From NCBI GenBank assembly GCA_963969365.1, contig OZ017746.1, positions 1,302,001 through 1,366,000 of the forward strand: DNA of 64,000 nt. Reading direction: 5' to 3'. The notes beneath the pieces are model-generated. The model ran no database searches and had not been told where the DNA came from. It saw nothing but the letters and a program-made list of their open reading frames with translations. This DNA is from Asterochloris sp. CNOR1 (taxonomy: Eukaryota > Chlorophyta > Trebouxiophyceae > Trebouxiales > Trebouxiaceae). Positions 10,628-25,800 of this stretch are shown piece by piece (within the stretch, counting starts at the first letter, position 1; each line of letters starts with the position of its first letter). Both the position numbers and the translations under genes were made by a program.

Positions 10628-12519
10628 TCACACTGAGCAGGTGCCCACCCTGGCTGTGTTTGGTGAGGTGGGGCAGCCATACACCCGCTCTGGGCTGTGG
10701 GGCTTGCCAAAGCTCCAGCCCTCTGGCAGGGGAGCAGGGCTGGTGTGGGGACGCTGGGCAGGGCTGGCAGGGCCTGGCTGCTTGCGGCGGATTTCCGCAT
10801 ACTGCTGCTGCTGCTTGCCTTCCTGGCGCCACCTCTCAGCTGCAAGGCAAGCATCATCCTGGGTGAGCCTGGGAATTTCAGATGGGCTCCCAGCAGCCCA
10901 CGTCGAGGTGTTGGCTGCCGTCTGTAGGGAGCAGCATCAACAGGCAGCAGCAGCTGGCCCTCGCCATGCAGGGCACAGCAGCAACTGGCACTCTGCAACC
11001 TGAAGACCTGCACGCAGCAGCCATACGTCCTGCAATGCCAGACGACTGCAGGCAGCAGCTCTGAAGGCAGCCTGCAGCCCTGCAGCCCTGCGTTGTTCAA
11101 GTGCTTGCCAGTGGTGGGCCTGAGCTGGCAGCCCATGTGCTGATGCCTGTCAGCAGCTTGTGAGTGCACTGTCCACTTGCCAGAGCAGGGTCCCATACAG
11201 GAGCTGGTAGGCAACTCCCTTGAATTCTGCTTGAGCCCTGTGGATGCACCTGAGTACCGCCCCTTGCTCTTCCAAATACGCTCCAGTATGGACTGGTTGT
11301 CTGCCATCACCCTCAGTAGCTCGCGCCGCCTGCAGGACCGCCAGATCAGTCAAGCTGCAGTCCACCATCGCAGCCCACCCCAACTGGCTTCCAGCAGATT
11401 CATGCAGCCCCAACAATCCTTGGGCTCTTCAGCATCAGCTGCTCCGCTGCGCTCAGCTCTGCTGGCGTTGGGCATGCCTTTTGCGATGCAAGCGGTCACA
11501 GCTGTGGAGCCCTCCAGGCCCAGGCAGACACTCAAGCCGTAATTGTAGCATGATCTCAGGCAGTCCTCGCCCCTCAGCAGCTTTGGCGCTGCAGTCAACT
11601 AGGTTGCACCTGAGCTTGCCAGGCGCACAACGCTGAGCCAACACTGCAGCCGCCTGCCATGCACTGGCTGCCGAGCATTCTGCAGTCCGCTGCGCACCTG
11701 GACACCGCATTGAGACTCCCGCCTGGCACACCCCAGCTGCTCTCCACGTTGTCGATAACAGGCCGCAGGTGGTGGTCTATGGCCACACCAGGCCTGCATG
11801 GCACAACAGGAGGATGCAGGCATGATGGCCAGGCCCACAGCTCTTGATGGATACCATGTCGTCATGTGCATCACAAACAAGCATCAGCTGAAGGGGCACG
11901 CTGCATGGTGGAATGCCGGTGCCCAGGTGCCACAAACCCACTGGAATGTCTTGGGTTTGATGTACAGCGAGCGGGGCCTGGCGATCATGCACAACCGCTC
12001 CAGCAGAATGGCATTCTCACGCTCAATCTTAGCATACTCCACTGCAGGCAGCAGCCCAGAGGTTCCATCAGTAGTTGTTGAAGTGCAATTTTAACAGGCT
12101 GTTCTGCTGGGTTTGCTGCCCCAGACAGTGTCCATGGCTGCAAGGCTGAAGCGCTGCCTGTGGTGTGCACAAAGACCACCACCAGTCTGCATGGCTGCTG
12201 ACAGGCCTACTCTGCATGACTGGCAGGCACAGCAGCATTTGGCTTGGCGCTGACGATCGTATGCACAGCAACCAAATATTGAATGCTGGGCAGCTGTCTG
12301 CGACGCAGCTCTGTCCCTCTGACAGGCCAGTCTGCGGTATGCAAATGCAGGCTGCTCACTGTCCAGCAGCCACTCCCGCTTTTTGTTGTCTGAAAGGTGC
12401 GGATAACGCTGAGGCTCCTTGTTGTCTATGGCAGGCTGGATGTTGTGCAGCGCCTGCACCAACTTCCTGTTCTCATCCAGCCGCTGCGTGCGCTCCAGAT
12501 GGGGATTCACAAACTGCAT
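10628..12519 (-). CDS. CFAP97 (hemingway/KIAA1430) domain protein
   Basis: Family linked to cilia and flagella (hemingway in fly, CFAP97 and CFAP97D1 in vertebrates). Exons 12360-12519, 11942-12041, 11250-11329, 10628-10839; phases close to 183 residues. Family blocks in order: MQFVNPHLERTQRLDENRKL with LVQALHNIQPAID (residues 1-33), the short PHLSDNKKREWLL, the coiled-coil EYAKIERENAILLERLCMI, and RRELLRVMADNQSILERI, matching the CFAP97D1 pattern of IEYENKQL followed by RNRELVRITMENQGIL. A Gln-rich helix (RWRQEGKQQQQYAEIRRKQ) and a Pro-rich tail end the protein. The start ATG 12519 was chosen because family members begin with the NPHL-type segment. Ciliary role is inferred from the family only. 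Confidence 0.85.
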
Positions 12520-13015
12520 GCATCCCAAGAAGAGAGTGGCAATTTGACCATTTGGCAGATTCAGCCTATGGCAAGGCTTGAAACACAAAGCAAAGCTGCA
12601 AAGGCCTCTGGCAATGCAATGCCATAAGTCTCACGGGGACTGCGCTGTTTGGCCGAGTCATGCCCAGGGGCCTCACGGCCTGCTTCCCCATGCTGGCTGA
12701 TTGCAATAGATGAGAGTGCTCTTCCTTAGGATGACCTATTTTGCAAATAGAGGATTTCCGTTCTTTTGTAGATACGTAAATTCTGCTGGGGTGAATCGTG
12801 GCATCTGTGATTGCTGTTTTGGGGGAGCTGCTAGACACACAGCGCCTCAAATCATGTAAGAGCAGTCATAGATGCAGTGTGACTGTGCATTGTGAATTTG
12901 TCTGCAAGAACTCTGATGATGGCACCCTTGTGAGCTCAGAAACACTCTGCTGCTGATTGTTCTGTAACGCTGGGCTGTGCTGCAGCAATTTGCGCATCAG
13001 ATCTCATTGAGCCCC
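12520..13015. promoter_or_regulatory. Divergent promoter region, CFAP97 / GCK-LEA
   Basis: About 500 bp separates two divergent start codons, so it should carry both promoters. No clear TATA box is visible. The part around 12720-12790 is more AT-rich than its surroundings. Confidence 0.4.
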
Positions 13016-15773
13016 ATGGCCGCCAGGGAAGCCCCACCTGCAGCAGTAGACCTGGCTGCTAAGGAGGTCCAGGGTGAGTCAGGCCTCTCGCTGGATCTGC
13101 AGGCAGGACAATGCAGGGGAAGCTGGCATGTCATGATGTGGCTGCATCATGCCGCAGCAAGCTGCTCGATATAGCAAATCCAGTGCGTGTGGTGCTGCAA
13201 TACAGTGCATGTACATGCAGGCCCTGATGCTGAGGAAGATGATGATGAGACTTGTGGCTTCTGCATCTTCATGAAGGGCGGGGGCTGCAAGAGCGAATTT
13301 GTGGTGCGTGCTTTTGGCATTGTGCTTGCTGAAGGTTTGCTGAAGGGCAGGGGCTGCAGCAACATGCTTCTATGCACTTTGTCTTTACTGCTCAGTGCAA
13401 CAGGATCAGAATCCAGTCTCCCTTTTGGAGTGCTTAGTAGCTGTCTTGCCAGACATGGCTGACGCAGACAGGTCTACATGCTCCTCACAGCAGCTCTGTC
13501 ATGCTTTGCCACTGTGCGCTGCCTCCGTATTTGTGCCAGCTGCAGCTGCAGCGGTCGGCCTGCCTTTACTTTCCTGTATCTTATGTAGGACTGGAGCAAA
13601 TGTGTGGACACTGAGAGGGAGGAGGGGCGTGATTTCACAGAGGAGTGCAGCAAAGTGGTGATCAGGAGGCCGCCTGTCTGGCCTTCTCCGTGCCTTTCAG
13701 AGCGCCGTATCCACTCATGCAGCCATGCAACATTCTACAGGCTGTTGGTGTTGCACCTGTACTGGATTGCCCACAGTGCAGCATGCCAAGGGCTGTGCTG
13801 CCTTGCTGGGGCCATCTCGCTGCACTGTCCAAGTCATTTGTAATGCAGTGCCTGAATGGTGCTCCCTGGAAAGACTCCAGTGACCTGAGGTCCAGCCTGC
13901 CATGCAGAATCAGGGCTGAGGCTGAACTGCTGAGTTCACGGATCCTCTCGACATGTGCTGCCCTACCCTGTTTTGCCCGTGCAGAGCCTGCGGGACCAGC
14001 TGTGTTGCTGCAGTTGTTGGTGATGCAATGTACAGCATGGCAAGCTGAGGGGACCTGTACCACCTTGCCTGCAGACACAGAGCCTGCGGGACTGCATGCT
14101 GAGCAATCAAGAGTACTATGCTCCCATGCTGGAAGAGGAGGAAAAGATGATGGCAGAGGCCGATACACAGGAAGGGTCCTCCAGGCAGGAGGCCGCAGAG
14201 CACGACTCGAGCACTACTGCTGGTGGGTTTTGGGCTCTTACGCAAGGGTCTGTGTGTAATGCTACGCCCCACAGGTGGTTCCAGGGTGGCAACCCTATTG
14301 TGTAGCCGTCTCCTGTTGTCATCTGCAAGTTTGCTGTGACACTGCTCTGCAGGCAGCCTGCTGGACCAGGCTGTGGAGGCTGCAGAGTCTGCTGTTGGCT
14401 CCGTGACTGCCATCATCAGCTCGGCCAAGGAGGGCACGAACAGCGGCAGCAAGGACTCTGTCCTGGACCAAGCCAAGGAGGCTGTCAGCTCCTCGGCCGA
14501 GAAGGTCAGGGGCAGCGCCAGCAGTGCTGCTGAGCAAACCAAACAGGCTGCAGGCAGCGCAGCCCAGAGCGTAAAGGGGACTGCTGCCGGGGGAGCAGAC
14601 AGCGCGAAGGAGGCCGTGGGGGTCAAGTCAGGCAGCAGCAATGGGGCCGACACTGGCAGTGCCAAGCAGGACGCTAAAGAGACTGCTGGCAGCACAGCGG
14701 AGAAGGCCAAGGAGACCGCTGACAGCGCAGCAGAGAAAGCAAAGGAGACTGCCAGCAGCATGGCAGAAAAAGCCAAGGAAGCTGCTGGTAGTATGAAGGA
14801 GAAGGCACAGGAGAGCGCTGGCAGCGCCACAGAGATTGCCAAGCAGGCTGTTGGCAGTGCAAAGGAGAAGGCTCAGGAACCTGCCAATAGGGGGACGGAC
14901 ACCGCCAAGCAGGCTGCTGGCAGCATGTCTGAGAAGGCCAAGCAGGCTGCTGGCAGCACACAGGAGAAGGCCAAGGAGGCTGTTGGCAGCACACAGGAGA
15001 AGGCCAAGGAGGCTGTTGGCAGCACACAGGAGAAGGCCAAGGAGGCTGTTGGCAGCACACAGGAGAAGGCCAAGCAGGCTGCTGGCAGCGCGTCTGAGAA
15101 GGCCAAGCAGGCTGCTGGCAGCACACAGAAGAGGGCCAAGGAGGCTGCTGGCAGCGCCGCAGAACAGGCCACCCAGGCTGCTGGCGGCACAGCTGAGAAG
15201 ACTAAAGAGGTTGCCAACAGCGCAGCAGACAAAGCTAAGGAGGCTGCTGGCGGCACAAAGGAGATGGCCAATGAGACTGCCAGCAGCACAGCAGAGGAGG
15301 CACAGGAGGCTGCAGGCAGCACAGCACAGAAGGTCAGGGAGACTGCAAGCAGCACGGCGGAGCACGTAAAGGAAAAGGTCAGCCCTGCTCGCAGAAAGAG
15401 GCCTGAGATGTTCCGGCAAGCTTGCAGTGGCATGCATCAACTGCTGCAACATCTGGAGCATGGTCTGCTACCTTTACCTGCAGGTGGATCTTTGCTTGTG
15501 GCTTTGACTTGTGCAATTGGTCCATACCTGGTAGCAATATATGCGCTTTCGTACCTCAAAAGGCACCTAGCTTGTGTGCCATGCTGTTTCCTGGTTCAAG
15601 TTGTGTCCCAAAAATACTGCTCACAATTTCTGCTGGTGCTGTTTTAGGCCTCTGACATTGCTGACCAAGCCAAGGAGAATGCCTCGCAGGGTGCTGCAAA
15701 GGCCAAGCAGGCTGCCTCTGCAGCCATCGGGAGCTGCAGCGATGACGCTGAGCATGGTGCGCAAGGAGGTTGA
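13016..15773 (+). CDS. GCK-domain protein fused to LEA-like amphipathic repeats
   Basis: Exons 13016-13073, 13221-13303, 13589-13657, 14075-14222, 14353-15377, 15648-15773; phases close to 502 residues. Residues about 30-95 form a GCK domain (named after generative-cell kinase; a Cys-paired plant/algal domain): ETCGFCIFMKGGGCKSEF, DWSKCVDTERE, DFTEECSKV, SLRDCMLSNQEYY. From about residue 120 to the end the chain is a long Ala/Lys/Glu/Gly/Ser run of 11-residue units such as AGSTQEKAKEA, the pattern of group-3 LEA proteins (amphipathic helices formed on drying). A 33-bp DNA repeat underlies the most regular part. The single large exon and phase-1 join make the fusion clear. The last exon ends NASQGAAKAKQAASAA then a Gly-rich tail. 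Possible stress or membrane-protective role is inferred from the LEA pattern. Confidence 0.85.
14952..15083 (+). repeat. 33-bp tandem repeats inside the LEA-like exon
   Basis: Units start at 14952, 14985, 15018 and 15051 (period 33) and begin GGCAGCACACAGGAGAAGG. The first three are identical and the fourth diverges near its end. Less regular copies extend on both sides. Each unit encodes 11 residues (GSTQEKAKEAV), so copy-number change keeps frame. Confidence 0.9.
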
Positions 15774-15889
15774 GCTCAAGTACTGGATGCTGCTGCAGCG
15801 CTAGCAGGCTGCCTTCCAACCTGTCACACCGGCAAACATTGGTATTGCAGCACACTTGGGGGCAGGACATGACCTGAGCACCAAGGCAC

Positions 15890-16621
15890 ATGACCCATAC
15901 AAGTGGTGCCCCTATGCATTATGGCGCCCACCATTTGCATTGGCAGGCAGCCACAATGTGACCTGTGCACCTTGGCATTGCATCATCTGGAAGGGGACAG
16001 GCAGGTAGCAAACCCTCTGCTGCTGGCTGGCTTACAGATGATGCTGGCGACAAAGAGGCTGCTGATGACGAGGAGGGTGGCGACGAGGAGAAAGAGGAGG
16101 CAGAGGAGTCAGAGGAGCCCCATCCAGAGATCAGGATGCAGAGTGCACCGTATGACAGCCGTTTCCCGTCAACTAATCAGGCCCGCCACTGTTACACCAG
16201 GTAAGGCGCGAAAGGGGCCTGAGCTGAGACGCATACCCTGCCACTTATCTCTGACCCCACATACATGCCTTGGTGCATGGGCAGCCCTGCAAGGAGCGGC
16301 ACAAGCATTGGTGCTGTGCAGAGTTGGTGCATCGCTCAACTGTGTTGTGACAGGATTGATCAACCACTCTGCAGGTACAATGAGTATCACAAATGTCTGG
16401 CGGACCCTGCCAAGACTGAGCAGGACTGCTCCTTCTTCCAGAGAGCATACCGGGCAATGTGCCCCAATGAGTGGGTGAGCGCCTCGATTTGCTAGCTTGA
16501 GAGACTGCTGCGCTCTGTGGGACTGCCTTGCTCATTTCAGGTCAATTGACGTGGTGTCTCCCCGCAGGTTGAGAGATGGAACGAGCAGCGCGAAGCTGGC
16601 ACATGGCCTGGGAAGTACTGA
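15890..16621 (+). CDS. COX6B: Cytochrome c oxidase subunit 6b (Cox6b/Cox12)
   Basis: Intermembrane-space subunit of respiratory complex IV that helps hold the dimer. Exons 15890-15905, 16038-16200, 16375-16474, 16568-16621; phases close to 110 residues. An acidic N-terminal extension (DDEEGGDEEKEEAEESEE) is typical of plant and green-algal Cox6b. The core reads PYDSRFPSTNQARHCYTR, YNEYHKC, CSFFQRAYRAMCPNEWVERW and ends REAGTWPGKY. The CHCH fold is visible as a C-x9-C pair (CYTRYNEYHKC) and a C-x10-C pair (CSFFQRAYRAMC), the form imported by Mia40. The first exon (MTHTS) is short and is the only uncertain part: it was chosen because it starts with ATG and leaves the needed phase 1. Confidence 0.92.
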
Positions 16622-17236
16622 CCCTCCCAAGCAACATCGAGTATTGTTGATGCCAGCTTACACCCTGCCCTCCCTCAAACCAGCAGCACTATTGTGCTTA
16701 GCCGCAGCCTTGCATAAGTTGAGGTTCCAGCCACAACCAGAGAAAGCTTCTGAAGGGGGGTGACGTCATTTGATAACTGGCTGAATGTGCATACTCATCA
16801 CAATGCCAGATGAGGTTGAGTCAAAACCAAGAACAACACCTTGGCCATGATAGCTCAATAACAGGCTCTACATCTGACAATGTAATATGCTGCACTTGCC
16901 ACTGAATGCCATTCAAACAGCACTTGGCCTCTCTCAGACTTACTAGTGAAATGTTAACCGCTTGCGCCAAACACTTGGGGCAGTCATTGACTGTCCAGCA
17001 CTAGCACAGCTCCTGCAGTTGCCAACCCAGTTCCCTCACTTCAAAGTGCACAGCAGGTTTCCCTTCTTCTCTTGAAGGCTGTCTGTCCCAGGATCTTATG
17101 ACCGTTCAGCAGCACGACCACAACAAAGACGGGTCCAGTAGAAATGGACGCTGCACAGAGATACCCTTGGGGAGAATGGACTCAAAATATACGATGTCGA
17201 TTGAAAGTCAACAAACTCCTTTCAGACTGAGATGTT
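16622..17236. other. Intergenic, COX6B to MCM8
   Basis: About 615 bp between same-strand genes. TGTAA at 16881-16885, 260 bp after the COX6B stop, fits the green-algal poly(A) signal. The rest should include the MCM8 promoter; no other feature is seen. Confidence 0.45.
16881..16885 (+). terminator. Candidate TGTAA polyadenylation signal (COX6B)
   Basis: TGTAA is the usual poly(A) signal in chlorophyte algae. It is 260 bp past the stop codon, which is acceptable, but the motif is short and can occur by chance. Confidence 0.3.
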
Positions 17237-22670
<5,434 letters not shown>

Positions 22671-22811
22671 TGGGAAGACAACCAACAGACTGCCAGCACT
22701 GCTTGTGGGGCTTTTTAGTGTACAGACCACTGGGCTAGAGCTACTACTATGACTATGACAGCTCTGGCCTCCACTGAAGCAAGAAGGCACACTGAGAAGG
22801 AACACAGTGCC

Positions 22812-25800
22812 TTACTGTGAGACTACTGCAGCATGATCTGATCTATAAATGTGGTTAAGAGCGCTCTGCAGCTCCTCTTCTAAGACTGCATCTAATTGCT
22901 GACTACTGTGAATGCTATTTAGGATGCCTGGGCAGTCTTCCTTGAGCCTCTGCAGCACAGTGGCAAGGTGGCTGCTGATCTGCTCAGGCGGCACATCCTC
23001 ACAGTACCCGCGGCGCAGTGCATACAGCTGAACAACCTGCGGAGCAGTAGCATGTGGTCAGAATTGGACAGATGGACCTGGTCCAGGCACTGACACAGGC
23101 TAGCAAGCAAGCCCCATGAGGGCCTTATGTAGTGCTAGCACAACATGAGGTGAAGCCACTTGATGATCACCTGATCTTCTAGGGGGACAGGCTGGCAGAG
23201 TGGCTGGTGAAGCGCAGCTCTCATCTGTGCTGCATGATGCTGCTTGCTCTGCTGAACAGCATTACTGCCCTCAAACCCGAAGCGTGATGCATCCTGGGCC
23301 TGGGCAAGCTCCAGTCGAACTGAGGACGCCAGCTCTGCCATGGCAGGGGCAAATGCCCTGCTGCCGATGCGCGAGCAGCTCCCCTGCAGGCCGTCACCTC
23401 ATTTTGAACATGCCATGCTGCAGCCCGCTTTAATTGCGGCTGGGCAGGTGCCAGCAGGGTCAAACATGTGCACCACATGCTGACCTGTGCATCAACATTC
23501 TGCCTTGTCAGCTGCTGCTCTGCTGCCGGCTGCTGCTGCTCAGGGGCAAGCAGCACCAGCTGCCCATCTGCAATGGACATGAACTCCTCGATGACCTGCA
23601 GCCAAATTCAAATTCTCAGCAACCATTGATGGTCCTCACAGAGGTCGGCCAGCACATGGAGGGTCGCAGTGCAAAGCACATGGATGGTTGCAGTGCGATG
23701 CACTGGCCTGCTGCACACGGGCATTCTTGGCAACTCTTGGCTACTCTGCAGAAGCACTTGCAGTATGTGCACACAGGTGTGGTGTCCCAGCCTGCTGCAC
23801 AGGGGTCTCTGTAACCACCCAAAGCGCCCCCGCAACAAAAGAGCCGCAAGTCAGTGCAGCATTTTCAGCAGATCAGCAGCAGTGCCAGCTGGGCATGCAC
23901 CGCACCTCAGTGCGCACTCTGCCCTCTTCGAGGCTGCTGCTCTCAGCTGCCGTCTGCTGCTGCTGCTTGGCCTCCAGGGCAGCCAGCAGCTTCTGCTTCT
24001 GCGCCTTCGACAGGTGCCTGTACTGGGCCACCACACTGGCGGGGCTGACTGCCATCCCTGTGGCTGGCGAACCTGGCAGGACTGCTAGCATGGTCAGGCT
24101 GCCGCCGCCTGAGCGCCGATGCACCTTAGCGGCACGCTGTATGAGGCTGGAAAAGAACCTGCAGGGAAAGTCACCATCAGCATGGGCTGTCACTTGACCA
24201 CCAGCATGAAAAGACAATTGCTTCAGGCAGACCTCCCTAGTCTGGATTGGGAGCGGCAGTGCCAAGGCTGCATGTATGTGGCCGCCACCCAAGCATCGCC
24301 TAGCCCTTGCACATGCTGTGCGCTGCAGCGCTGCACAGTGGCCGCTCACTGCTTGAAGCAGCAGCACAGTGCTGCACATGCGTGCCTGCCACTTCAGGAG
24401 GGGCCCACACCATCCAGATTGCCTGGGCTCTGACCTGCGGCGCTGCGCAGCGGCGGCTGAGACCAGCATGCCCTCGTACTCCACCAAAGCCTCAGGGTCC
24501 TCCTCTCCGGGGGGCCCCCCCTCAGTGCTGCCAGGGTCCAGCGCCTCTGGCCGCAGCTCAGCCAGCGCTGCTGTAATGCGCTCCCACATGCCAATCTGCA
24601 GGGCAGGCAGCACTGCAGGTAATGACAGCGCCCTCGCCTGCACGCCTGCATGGCCAGCACAAGGCCAGATACACCAGGAGCGTCACAGCAGACATGGCAG
24701 CATGTCTGTCCCTGCTGCGAGAGGCAGACTTGCGGGTAGACTGCAGGGCCTGTCTCATGTAGATTGCCCTATGGCAAGGACCATGTGCCAATGAGGTTGG
24801 TCTGCAAACTGCCACACCTGTGCCAGCGGCTCCCCAAGACACCACTATCGGAGCCGACACCGTCCAGCATTACCAGACGCCCCCTGTCTCACGCGGCCTC
24901 ACTGCAAGGGCGACATGCCAGCAGAGTCGCCTTCAAGACTGCCAGCCCACTGTGCCCCTCACCATGCAGCTGATGTCATCCAGCACCACCAGCGCATGGG
25001 CGCCGCCATCCCTGATGCGCTCCCCCATGGCCATGGCTGCGCAGACGGCCGCATAGCGCTCCCCCAGGGGGCGCCCCCCGTGGGCACCCACCACGGTGGT
25101 GTAGGCCATGGCCCCACAGGCCCCCATCTCCTGGGTCAGGCGCCTCAGCTCCTCCTCACTGCACCAGCAGGGCAGGGCTGCTGAGTGCCAGGGTGTGGGG
25201 TGGTGGTGGTGGTGATGCCCCCCGCATGCTTGCCCCTCCCCACAACCAGCAGGGCAGGCCTCCCTGGGTGGCTGAGTATGCTGTTGTGTCAGTGACCAGG
25301 TGCACGCATGCGCTTGTGTGTGGGACTCCTCCACTGCACCCGTGGCTGAGCAGCCTGATCTGGGTTGTGAGGTGGAAGCTGCATAAATTGGTACCAGGTC
25401 CGGCAACAAGGGTTGCAGCCCCTCCCCGCTGCGCTGGCTGTGCACAGGGTCTCAGTGCCTCACGCTCTGGCAGGGGGCTGCCTTGCAGGCAGCAGATACG
25501 ACAGCTGTGCAAAGTCGCTGCCCAAGGGCAGGCCTGGGTGGCCGTCAAGACAGGTTGCTGCCTCTCGCGGAGAACTGGTGTATATGGGGAGCACCCTGGC
25601 TGGCTGGCAGTGGCGCAGCAGCAGAACCCCAAGGTGCTCTCAGGCACTCAAGGTGCAGGCTGGGGGTGATCTGCAGCTGATCTCAGCATGAAAGCAGCGC
25701 ACAGGCTGCCCGCAGGGGTTGGGCCAGCCTCACCTGCAGCCAACGGCAGCATAGATACAGCGCACAGGCTGCCCACAGGGTCGGGCCTGCCCCAGCACTG

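Noticed and set aside
13910-15461. Long open frames on the minus strand across the GCK-LEA gene
   Set aside because: They mirror the repetitive, GC-rich LEA exon; their products are Ala/Ser/Leu/Cys repeats with no domain, while the plus strand has a clean domain and closing splice phases.
25201-25225. GTGGTGGTGGTGATG-type simple repeat
   Set aside because: A short low-complexity run in an intron of the F1-alpha-like gene; too short to be informative.
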